Below the pieces are notes generated by a model. That model saw nothing but the letters and a program-made list of their open reading frames with translations, had not been told where the DNA came from and did no database searches. From Henriciella sp. (lineage in GTDB: Bacteria > Pseudomonadota > Alphaproteobacteria > Caulobacterales > Hyphomonadaceae): a DNA stretch of 64,000 nt. Positions 26,027 through 33,146 of the stretch are shown piece by piece. The position numbers and the translations under genes were made by a program. How positions within the stretch are numbered: the first letter of the stretch is position 1; each line of letters starts with the position of its first letter. The DNA is taken from the NCBI RefSeq assembly GCF_029936995.1, contig NZ_JAPYRE010000003.1, positions 62,001 to 126,000 of the forward strand. The letters run 5' to 3'.

Positions 26027-26299
26027 CTATTTCACGCTGATTGGCAGGAGCGCGAGCATACGTGCGCGCTTGATGGCACGTGCGAGCTTGCGCTGGTTCT
26101 TGACGTTCACTGCAGTGATCCGGCTGGGCACGATCTTGCCCTTTTCGGAGATGTAGCGCTGCAGGAGCTTGATATCCTTATAGTCGATCGCCGGTGCGCC
26201 TTCGCCGGAAAACGGATCGACCTTGCGGCGGCGGTTGAAAGTGCGCCGGGCAGGGATGTTGGTGATATTGATATCACCCGTGGAGCTTTCTGAAGACAT
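26027..26299 (-). CDS. rpsR: 30S ribosomal protein bS18
   Basis: A 90-residue S18. The conserved core [29 protein letters not shown], and [25 protein letters not shown] is complete. It binds the platform of the 30S subunit as a heterodimer with S6, whose gene lies 11 bp upstream. The 15-residue N-terminal extension ([15 protein letters not shown]) is lineage-specific and polar. No cysteine metal motif is present. Confidence 0.97.
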   Translation of the reverse strand: MSSESSTGDINITNIPARRTFNRRRKVDPFSGEGAPAIDYKDIKLLQRYISEKGKIVPSRITAVNVKNQRKLARAIKRARMLALLPISVK

Positions 26300-26310
26300 A
26301 TCTTTCTCCC

Positions 26311-26646
26311 TTAGTCCTTACGGCCCTTACGGCCCATCATGGCGGACGGCTCGTCGTCGAGCTCGTCAACGCGTACCGTCATGTAGCGGATGACGTCGTC
26401 GGAGATCCGCTGACGGCGCTCAAGTTCTTTGATGGCTTCCGACGGGGCCTCAAGATTCAGCAGGGTGTAATGTCCCTTGCGCTGCTTGTTGATCGGATAG
26501 GAGAGGTTACGCAGGCCCCAATACTCGGTCTTGCCGACTTTGGCGCCATTGCTTTTCAGAAACTCTGAAAGCTCTTCGGTCAGGCTCTCGACCTGAGCAG
26601 GCGAGATGTCCGGCCGGGCAATCAGCACGTGTTCATAAAATGCCAT
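26311..26646 (-). CDS. rpsF: 30S ribosomal protein bS6
   Basis: A 111-residue S6 with the usual start [15 protein letters not shown] and the core [32 protein letters not shown]. The C-terminal tail is short and charged; it lacks the poly-Glu tail used as a RimK target in E. coli. It is first in the operon with rpsR and rplI. The untranslated region upstream could carry the S6:S18 autoregulatory leader described separately. Confidence 0.97.
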   Translation of the reverse strand: MAFYEHVLIARPDISPAQVESLTEELSEFLKSNGAKVGKTEYWGLRNLSYPINKQRKGHYTLLNLEAPSEAIKELERRQRISDDVIRYMTVRVDELDDEPSAMMGRKGRKD

Positions 26647-26669
26647 TTGTCATTCCCTAAATATACAGA

Positions 26670-26749
26670 CTGCGGCGCAGGTTGGGCGGGAAACCCATCC
26701 GGCGATGGCCCCTGGATGGCACGGCTCATTCCGCACCGCAGGACCGCAG
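26670..26749 (-). promoter_or_regulatory. Possible S6:S18-binding leader of rpsF
   Basis: In the rpsF 5' region CTGCGG (26670-26675) can pair with CCGCAG at 26736-26741 or 26744-26749, closing a domain. Inside it a short hairpin CCATC/GATGG (26695-26708) exposes GCCG on the coding strand. Bacterial rpsF leaders often bind the S6:S18 dimer through a CCG-containing element for feedback control. The match here is by position and pairing only. The rest of the 345-bp rpsF-fabD spacer holds no gene that I can support. Confidence 0.3.
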
Positions 26750-26915
26750 CCTTGGTGAAGCTCGGGCTTAAACCTCAACTGCACGAAAGAATCAAGCTTA
26801 GCGGGCAGTATCTGGCAGGGTATGACGTCCAACGCGCCTTCTGTTTCGGTCGATTCAGGCTTTCTTGCGTCAGTAGGTCGATCATCCAGAAATATGCTGA
26901 CTCCACCCGATACTT

Positions 26916-26948
26916 GCGCATTGTGAGGGAGCCTTCTAGGCAATGCGC
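26916..26948. promoter_or_regulatory. 8-bp inverted repeat upstream of fabD
   Basis: GCGCATTG (26916-26923) and CAATGCGC (26941-26948) are exact inverted copies 17 bp apart, ending 43 bp before the fabD ATG. The spacing puts the half-sites about two and a half helical turns apart. It could be an operator for the fatty-acid gene cluster or a long-stem hairpin in the leader. No known FabR or FadR consensus is apparent. Confidence 0.4.
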
Positions 26949-26991
26949 TTAAGAGACAAGACGATTCCGTTACACAAAAAGGCAGGGCCTC

Positions 26992-27939
26992 ATGACGAAA
27001 TTTGCCTTCATCTTTCCAGGACAGGGTAGCCAGTTCATCGGCATGGGAAAGGATCTTGCCGACGCATTTCCAGCAGCTCGGGCTGTGTTCGATGAAGTCG
27101 ACGAAGCTCTCGGGCAGAAGCTTTCCGAGCTTATGTGGACCGGTGACGAAGATGAGTTGAAGCTGACGTCGAATACCCAGCCAGCGCTAATGACTGTCAG
27201 TGTAGCCGTGATGCGCGCACTGGAGGCTGAGGCCGGCACTGGTGCAGAACGTGCCGCCTTCGTCGCCGGGCACTCGCTTGGAGAATATTCTGCACTGGCA
27301 GCAAGTGGTGCTATTTCAGTGGGCGATGCAGCCCGGACTCTCCGTATCCGCGGCAATGCTATGCAAGCAGCCGTGCCAGCAGGCGAAGGTGCGATGGCTG
27401 CTCTCTTGGGTGCAGATCCTGAACAGGCCAGCCAGCTTTGCGCGATCGGAGCCTCTGAGGGTGGGGTTTGCGAAATCGCGAATGATAATGCACCCGGACA
27501 GATCGTGATTTCTGGTTCCAAAGCAGCCGTAGAGCTGGCAGCCTCCAGGGTGTCCGACGTCGGTGTGAAGAAAGCGATGATGCTGCCGGTGAGTGCGCCA
27601 TTCCATTGCTCATTGATGCAACCGGCTGCAGACCAGATGATGAAGGCGCTTTCAGAGATCGAGATTGCTGCCCCGGGTGCACCTCTGGTGGCCAATGTCA
27701 CCGCTCAAGCCGGTAGCGATCCAGTTGCCATCCGCCAGCAGTTGATCGAACAGGTGACAGGCCAGGTACGCTGGCGCGAAAGTGTTGAGTACATGGCAGG
27801 GCAGGATGTTCAGCTCTTCGTTGAAGCTGGGGCGGGGAAAGTCCTCACGGTCATGAATCGCCGTACTGCGAAGCAGATCGAAGGACTGACATTGGGCACG
27901 CCCGAAGAGATCGAATCGGTTGCACAACGTCTCGGCTGA
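26992..27939 (+). CDS. fabD: Malonyl-CoA:ACP transacylase
   Basis: A 315-residue FabD that loads malonate onto acyl carrier protein. FIFPGQGSQFIGMG opens the protein, the nucleophile Ser is in AGHSLGEYSALAA (about 92-104), the substrate-binding Arg is in TLRIRGNAM, and the catalytic His is in SAPFHCSLM (about 205). It is the first gene of the rightward fabD-fabG-acpP-fabF block. The 345-bp spacer before it carries a perfect dyad at 26916-26948. Confidence 0.96.
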   Translation: MTKFAFIFPGQGSQFIGMGKDLADAFPAARAVFDEVDEALGQKLSELMWTGDEDELKLTSNTQPALMTVSVAVMRALEAEAGTGAERAAFVAGHSLGEYSALAASGAISVGDAARTLRIRGNAMQAAVPAGEGAMAALLGADPEQASQLCAIGASEGGVCEIANDNAPGQIVISGSKAAVELAASRVSDVGVKKAMMLPVSAPFHCSLMQPAADQMMKALSEIEIAAPGAPLVANVTAQAGSDPVAIRQQLIEQVTGQVRWRESVEYMAGQDVQLFVEAGAGKVLTVMNRRTAKQIEGLTLGTPEEIESVAQRLG

Positions 27940-27998
27940 GGCGACAACAGAAAACAAGACAGCCAAACAAGAGCGACATCTCTGGGAGAAGAACATTC

Positions 27999-28736
27999 AT
28001 GTTTGATCTGACAGGCCGCACGGCACTGGTCACAGGGGCCTCAGGTGGTATTGGGCGCGCGATCGCGAAATCCCTTTCTGAAGCGGGTGCCAAGGTCGTG
28101 CTTTCGGGGACACGCGAAAATGTGCTCGAAGAGGTAAAAGCCACGCTTCCAGGTGAAGTGGCTATCGTGCCTTGTAATCTTTCTGATCCAGATTCCGTCG
28201 ATGGTCTGGTTGGCAAGGCTGAGGAGGCGATGGCGCCGCTGGACATCCTTGTGGCCAATGCCGGCATTACACGTGACGGACTACTGATGCGTATGAAAGA
28301 CGAGGACTGGAATGATGTCCTCAACGTCAATCTTGGATCTTATTTCAGGCTGACCAAATCCTGTATGCGAGGGATGATGAAGCGCAAGCATGGGCGCATT
28401 ATCGGTATCACCTCGATCGTTGGTGTGATGGGTAATCCCGGACAAGCGAATTATTGCGCTTCTAAGGCTGGTATGATTGGCTTTACGAAATCACTTGCGC
28501 AGGAAGTCGCCAGTCGTGGTATCACGGCGAATTGTGTCGCTCCCGGCTTTATCGAATCGCCGATGACAGATGGGCTTCCAGAGGCGCAAAAGGAGGCGCT
28601 TCTGGGCCAGATTCCAACGGGCAAACTCGGACAGGGCAGTGACATTGCTGCCGCTGTAGCTTATCTCGCTTCAGATGAAGCCGCTTATGTCACAGGGCAG
28701 ACCTTGCATGTGAATGGCGGCATGGCGATGGTATAA
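27999..28736 (+). CDS. fabG: 3-oxoacyl-ACP reductase
   Basis: A 245-residue SDR that reduces beta-ketoacyl-ACP with NADPH. TGASGGIGRAIAKSL (about 12-26), ILVANAGITRDGLLMRMKDEDW (about 82-103, a FabG signature), the catalytic ITSIVGVMGN and YCASKAG (about 151-157) are all present. It lies between fabD and acpP in the same orientation, which supports fabG over other SDRs. The C-terminus TLHVNGGMAMV is standard. Confidence 0.96.
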   Translation: MFDLTGRTALVTGASGGIGRAIAKSLSEAGAKVVLSGTRENVLEEVKATLPGEVAIVPCNLSDPDSVDGLVGKAEEAMAPLDILVANAGITRDGLLMRMKDEDWNDVLNVNLGSYFRLTKSCMRGMMKRKHGRIIGITSIVGVMGNPGQANYCASKAGMIGFTKSLAQEVASRGITANCVAPGFIESPMTDGLPEAQKEALLGQIPTGKLGQGSDIAAAVAYLASDEAAYVTGQTLHVNGGMAMV

Positions 28737-28800
28737 AAGAGGGCGAACCGAACAGTCACAGCCCTTGGCGTCGTATTAATCTTCGTGCTAACGGGCATTC

Positions 28801-28817
28801 AAGACCGGATCGGTCTT
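28801..28817. promoter_or_regulatory. Perfect dyad AAGACCG-GAT-CGGTCTT upstream of acpP
   Basis: Seven-base arms with a 3-bp spacer lie 28 bp before the acpP start and 17 bp before its ribosome site. No T-run follows on either strand, so it is not a simple terminator. It may be an operator for separate control of acpP, or an mRNA hairpin that stabilises the very abundant acpP message. Confidence 0.4.
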
Positions 28818-28845
28818 CCAATCAGACATCATGAGAGAGGTTTCC

Positions 28846-29082
28846 ATGTCTGACGTTTTCGAGCGTGTTAAAAAGATCGTTGTCGAGAATCTCGACGTTG
28901 AAGAAGACAAGGTTACGGAGTCGGCGAGCTTTATCGACGACCTCGGTGCCGACTCGCTGGACCTGGTCGAGCTGGTCATGGCCTTCGAAGAGGAATTCAA
29001 CATCGAGATTCCCGATGATGTGCAGGAGAATATCCGCACGGTTGGTGACGCTGTCACCCACATCAAGGCTCACGTCTCCTAG
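28846..29082 (+). CDS. acpP: Acyl carrier protein
   Basis: A 78-residue acidic ACP. The phosphopantetheine serine is S37 or close to it in [18 protein letters not shown]. The ATG at 28846 ([12 protein letters not shown]) is preceded by AGAGAGG (28834-28840) at five bases, which rules out the in-frame ATG at 28831 that overlaps this ribosome site. It carries growing acyl chains for the fab enzymes around it and donors for lipid A and phospholipid synthesis. It lies 11 bp before fabF. Confidence 0.97.
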   Translation: MSDVFERVKKIVVENLDVEEDKVTESASFIDDLGADSLDLVELVMAFEEEFNIEIPDDVQENIRTVGDAVTHIKAHVS

Positions 29083-29093
29083 AAGGATTGCTG

Positions 29094-30377
29094 ATGCGCC
29101 GCGTTGTCATTACCGGGATCGGGCTTGTTTCGCCGTTAGCTAGCGGTCGTGAAGCCACATGGGAAAGACTCCTCGCCGGAAAGTCCGGTGCCGGACCGAT
29201 CGATGTGTTCGACACCAAGGATGTTCCCTGCAAGATCGCTTTCCAGGTGCCGTGGAATGACGGCCGGGGGGGCGGCAGCGCGGATGATCCGCACGCCTTC
29301 GACCCAGACAAGGCCGCCAGCGCCAAGGAACGTCGCCGGATTGATGAGTTCATCCTTTATGCTCTGGCCGCATCCGATGAAGCTGTTACCGATTCCGGGT
29401 GGGAGCCCAAAACGGATGAAGACAGGGAGCGGACTGGTGTTCTGATCGGTTCAGGGATTGGCGGCCTTCAGTCAATCTATGAAACCTCCATAACCTTGCA
29501 TGAAAAAGGCGCGAAGCGGGTGAGCCCGTTCTTCATTCCTTCTTCGCTGATCAACCTCGCCTCCGGGCAGGTATCGATCCGCCATGGTTACAAGGGGCCG
29601 AACCATTCTGTCGTCACCGCCTGCGCGACAGGCGCGCACGCGATCGGCGATTCAGCACGCCTGATCCAGTATGGCGATGCGGACATGATGCTGTGCGGGG
29701 GTTCCGAGGCCGTTATCTGCGAAATCGGTATTGCCGGTTTTTGTGCGGCCAAAGCCATGTCCACCAGCTTCAACGACACGCCCGAGAAAGCCTCACGTCC
29801 TTATGATAGGGACCGGGACGGCTTCGTCATGGGTGAGGGGGCTGCCATCCTCATGCTTGAAGAGTATGAGCATGCTAAAGCGCGTGGTGCGAAGATCTAT
29901 GCCGAAGTCTCCGGATATGGCCTGACGGGTGATGCATATCACATCACAGCTCCGGCCGAAGGCTCCGAAGGCGGCTATCGCGCGATGAAGATGGCGCTCG
30001 GTCATTCGGGACTCGATGTATCCGAGATTGATTATGTGAACACACATGGCACCTCGACGCCGAAAGGTGACGAAGGTGAGGTGGGTGCCGTCGAACGGAT
30101 ATTTGGAGAGCACGCGAAAAATCTGTCGCTTTCTTCTACAAAGTCGGCTGTAGGCCACCTGCTTGGAGCAGCAGGTGCAATCGAAGCTGCTTTCTCTGCG
30201 CTGGCCATCCGCGACCAGATCATGCCACCGACACTCAATCTCGATAATCCGAGTGTTGAAACCGATATCGACCTGATCCCGCACGCCGCCAAGAAAGGCA
30301 ATGTGCGCGCAGCCATGTCGAACAGTTTCGGTTTCGGCGGCACGAATGCCTGTCTCATTCTCAAGCAGGTCGACTAG
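29094..30377 (+). CDS. fabF: 3-oxoacyl-ACP synthase II
   Basis: A 427-residue condensing enzyme. The nucleophile Cys is in VVTACATGAHAIG (about 175-187), and the two His residues are in NTHGTSTPKGD and VGHLLGAAGAIEA. The C-terminal NSFGFGGTNACLIL is conserved. It elongates acyl-ACP with malonyl-ACP. The ATG at 29094 follows AAGGA (29083-29087); a TTG at 29088 is in frame but lies within that site. The gene sits 11 bp after acpP and 55 bp before mltG. Confidence 0.96.
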   Translation: MRRVVITGIGLVSPLASGREATWERLLAGKSGAGPIDVFDTKDVPCKIAFQVPWNDGRGGGSADDPHAFDPDKAASAKERRRIDEFILYALAASDEAVTDSGWEPKTDEDRERTGVLIGSGIGGLQSIYETSITLHEKGAKRVSPFFIPSSLINLASGQVSIRHGYKGPNHSVVTACATGAHAIGDSARLIQYGDADMMLCGGSEAVICEIGIAGFCAAKAMSTSFNDTPEKASRPYDRDRDGFVMGEGAAILMLEEYEHAKARGAKIYAEVSGYGLTGDAYHITAPAEGSEGGYRAMKMALGHSGLDVSEIDYVNTHGTSTPKGDEGEVGAVERIFGEHAKNLSLSSTKSAVGHLLGAAGAIEAAFSALAIRDQIMPPTLNLDNPSVETDIDLIPHAAKKGNVRAAMSNSFGFGGTNACLILKQVD

Positions 30378-30432
30378 TTCCATTGGGCGGGTCCCTGATG
30401 CAGTCTGGGCCCCGCCAACCTGAGTCGAACCC

Positions 30433-31467
30433 ATGCGTTTCCTGAAAGCCATTATAGCGCTTGTCTTCATCAGCATCGTCCTCGGTGGCGGTGCGCTTGG
30501 AGCCGGCTGGCTATGGCTGCAAAGTGAAATTTCCAAGCCCGGACCGGCCCCGCAGGAGGCAACTTTTGAAGTCAAATCTGGAGAGCACCTAGCAAGTGTG
30601 GCCGACAGGCTGGAAGAGCAGGGCCTGATCAGGCATTCACGCGCTATGCGTTTGCATGCGCGCCTCGAAGGGGATGAGGCGGCTATCAAGGTGGGCGAGT
30701 ATGCTATTTCGCCCCAGGCCTCGGTCGCGGACATACTTGCCAAGCTCGTGTCAGGCGATGTCATCGAGTATCGTATCACGATCCCTGAGGGGTGGACGAC
30801 GGCACAAATCCTGCGGCGTATCGAGGCCCACGAGGAGCTTGTCGGAGATATGCCCGAGCGCGAGATCGCGGAGGGAACGCTTCTCCCTGATACCTATATT
30901 TTTCCTTCGGACACTTCACGTGCCCAGCTTCTCGAACGGATGGAGGCCGCTCAGGACAAGCTTCTTGAAAAGCTTTGGGCCGAACGTGGTGAAGACCTGC
31001 CGGTCGACACACCTGAAGAGGCCTTGATCCTGGCTTCCATCGTCGAGAAAGAAACTGCGGATGCCAGTGAACGGGATCTCGTCGCTGGCCTGTTCACGCA
31101 GCGGTTGAAGCGTGGCATGCGGCTGGAAAGCGATCCAACTGTCATCTATGGCGTTTCGCGTGGTGAACCGCTCACACGGACGATCAATGGCAAAGAGGTC
31201 CGCCGTACACTCTATCGTTCTGAACTGGACAGGGTGACAGACTGGAATACCTACGAAATCGACGGATTGCCGAAAACTCCAATCTGTAATCCGGGCCGGG
31301 CCTCCATTGCGGCGGTCCTCAATCCGCCTGAAACTGATTATATTTTCTTCGTTGCTGATGGGAAAGGCGGGCATGTTTTTGCTGAAACGCTCGCCGAGCA
31401 TAATCGCAATGTGGCAGCCTACAGGGCGTATGAGCGCAAGGAAATCGAACGGGAGCGGAGCAATTGA
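30433..31467 (+). CDS. mltG: Endolytic peptidoglycan transglycosylase MltG
   Basis: A 344-residue MltG (YceG). One N-terminal membrane anchor (about 5-28) is followed by a LysM-like part (about 45-110) and the catalytic YceG domain. The active-site Glu is in LASIVEKET (about 198-206). The conserved segments YGVSRGEPLTR and LPKTPICNPGRASIAAVLNP follow. It cleaves nascent glycan strands at the periplasmic face and sets chain length. Its stop overlaps the TTG start of the yicC-like gene, so the two are coupled. Confidence 0.94.
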   Translation: MRFLKAIIALVFISIVLGGGALGAGWLWLQSEISKPGPAPQEATFEVKSGEHLASVADRLEEQGLIRHSRAMRLHARLEGDEAAIKVGEYAISPQASVADILAKLVSGDVIEYRITIPEGWTTAQILRRIEAHEELVGDMPEREIAEGTLLPDTYIFPSDTSRAQLLERMEAAQDKLLEKLWAERGEDLPVDTPEEALILASIVEKETADASERDLVAGLFTQRLKRGMRLESDPTVIYGVSRGEPLTRTINGKEVRRTLYRSELDRVTDWNTYEIDGLPKTPICNPGRASIAAVLNPPETDYIFFVADGKGGHVFAETLAEHNRNVAAYRAYERKEIERERSN

Positions 31468-32357
31468 AGGCACGTGTTTCTTCAATGACTGGGTTTGCCC
31501 GTGTAGCCGGCGAGGCAGAGTGGGGCAGCTGGGCCTGGGAAGCCAAGAGCGTAAACGGTCGTTCCCTGGATGTACGGGTAAATACCCCCTCGGGCTTCGA
31601 GACGCTTGACCAGCACATGAAGCGGGCTGCCAAGCAGCACTTCACGCGCGGAAACCTTCAACTCGGCCTGCGTATTGAGATCAGCGGCGGAACTGAAACA
31701 CTGAGCGTAAACGAAACTGCTTTGCAGGCGCTCGTGAAAGCTTATGAGGCTCAGTCTGGGCGTTCAGTGAGTGATAGTGATGCGCTCGCCACACTTATGG
31801 GCGTGAAAGGTGTTGTCGAAGCTGGCAGTCAATCCACACGAGATATTGCCGCGGATGAGAATACGGTGGGCATGTTGCAAGCAGCGGGTGACGCTTTGCT
31901 CTCAGAACTCGCGGGCGCACGAAATGCTGAAGGCGAAGCACTGGCGCGTTTGCTGGAAAGCCACCTGAATGACATGGATGCTGCTGTGGCGCGGGCTGAA
32001 GGGCTAGCCGCGAGTCAGCCGCGTTTATTGAAAGCGCGCCTCGAAAAGCAGCTCATCGAGCTTGAAGCTGACAGTTCTGTCGATGCGGACAGGATGGCTG
32101 CCGAAATCGCGTTATCTGCTGCCAAGGCAGATGTACGTGAAGAGCTGGATCGTCTCCGGGCCCATATAGCAACGGCCCTGGAATTGCTCGCGCAGGGCGG
32201 GGCTATTGGGCGGAAGTTCGATTTCCTGACTCAGGAATTCAATCGCGAAGCCAATACACTTTGTTCAAAATCAGCGAGCCTTGATTTGACGAATGAGGGA
32301 CTCGCGCTCAAAGGACTGGTGGATCAGGTCAAGGAGCAGGCCGCAAATGTCGAATAG
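31464..32357 (+). CDS. YicC-family endoribonuclease
   Basis: A 297-residue YicC/YloC protein. The diagnostic N-terminus SSMTGFARVAGE is at about 7-18, and the C-terminal DUF1732 part reads IGRKFDFLTQEFNREANTLCSKSA (about 249-272). Family members degrade or process RNA and have been linked to stationary-phase survival. A TTG start at 31464 overlaps the mltG stop, with GGGAGCGGAG just upstream; the first ATG would cut into the conserved N-terminus, so TTG is preferred. The 3' end overlaps gmk, a pairing seen widely in bacteria. Confidence 0.9.
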   Translation: MKARVSSMTGFARVAGEAEWGSWAWEAKSVNGRSLDVRVNTPSGFETLDQHMKRAAKQHFTRGNLQLGLRIEISGGTETLSVNETALQALVKAYEAQSGRSVSDSDALATLMGVKGVVEAGSQSTRDIAADENTVGMLQAAGDALLSELAGARNAEGEALARLLESHLNDMDAAVARAEGLAASQPRLLKARLEKQLIELEADSSVDADRMAAEIALSAAKADVREELDRLRAHIATALELLAQGGAIGRKFDFLTQEFNREANTLCSKSASLDLTNEGLALKGLVDQVKEQAANVE

Positions 32358-33000
32358 CGGACACCCCAAGGACCAGGGCGAACGCCGTGGATTGATGCTT
32401 GTGATTTCATCGCCTTCGGGCGCAGGCAAGACAACACTCTGCCGCAAGCTCATGGACCGGTTCGACGATATAAAGCTTTCTGTTTCGGCGACAACGCGTC
32501 CGCCGCGTCCTGGTGAAACCAATGGCGTCGATTATCATTTCAAGACACGTGATGAATTTCGCGAGATGATTCGCAAGCGTGAGTTCCTCGAATGGGCGCT
32601 TGTTTTCGACAACCTTTATGGCACCCCGCGTGCCGACACTGAGGCTCTCTTGGCAAGTGGGCATGACGTCCTGTTCGATGTCGACTGGCAGGGTGCTGAT
32701 GCGCTACATGACCAGATGCCACGTGACGTGGTATCAGTATTTATTCTTCCGCCCAGTATCGAGGCGTTAAAAGGACGTCTGGCGGCCCGCCCGGGCTCTA
32801 CGGATGAAATCGTTGAGCGACGCATGCGTGATGCACGCGCCGAGATGCGTCACTGGCGGCGCTATGATTACGCCATCGTGAATGACGATCTGGAGATTGC
32901 GTATCATCGGCTCGAGCGAATCCTGCTGGTTGAGCGGCTCAAACGCCTCCGTCAACTGAGCCTGGAAGATCATGTTCGAGAGCTTATGGGCGAGGCTTAA
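32347..33000 (+). CDS. gmk: Guanylate kinase
   Basis: A 217-residue GMP kinase. The P-loop is SSPSGAGKTTLCRKLM (about 21-36); the GMP-binding region SATTRPPRPGETNGVDYHF and the lid segment EFLEWALVFDNLYGTPR follow. It converts GMP to GDP with ATP. The ATG at 32347 (MSNSGHPKD) overlaps the last codons of the yicC-like gene by 11 bp; the internal ATG at 32395 is less likely. It is the last gene of the fab-mltG-yicC-gmk run. Confidence 0.95.
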   Translation: MSNSGHPKDQGERRGLMLVISSPSGAGKTTLCRKLMDRFDDIKLSVSATTRPPRPGETNGVDYHFKTRDEFREMIRKREFLEWALVFDNLYGTPRADTEALLASGHDVLFDVDWQGADALHDQMPRDVVSVFILPPSIEALKGRLAARPGSTDEIVERRMRDARAEMRHWRRYDYAIVNDDLEIAYHRLERILLVERLKRLRQLSLEDHVRELMGEA

Positions 33001-33054
33001 GTCGCCTCTTCTACCTCAAATCCTGATGCTTGTTAGCCACATGAATCTGGTTTC

Positions 33055-33071
33055 TGACAGGAAGATGACAG
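33055..33071 (+). promoter_or_regulatory. Two TGACAG direct repeats 11 bp apart upstream of second TonB receptor
   Basis: TGACAG occurs at 33055-33060 and 33066-33071, about one helical turn apart, 76 bp before the receptor start. The same hexamer forms the dyad at 5849-5873 upstream of the first receptor. A shared regulator is possible. A hexamer repeated this closely could also be chance, so this is a suggestion only. Confidence 0.3.
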
Positions 33072-33146
33072 AATAATTGTATTTGTAATTGCTCGACCTT
33101 CCCCTGCGTCACATACTCCCGGAATAAAGAAAAATGGGAGGAAATA

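Noticed and set aside
29793-30779. 328-residue open frame antisense to fabF and mltG
   Set aside because: It spans two intact opposite-strand genes and has low-complexity, non-protein-like composition.
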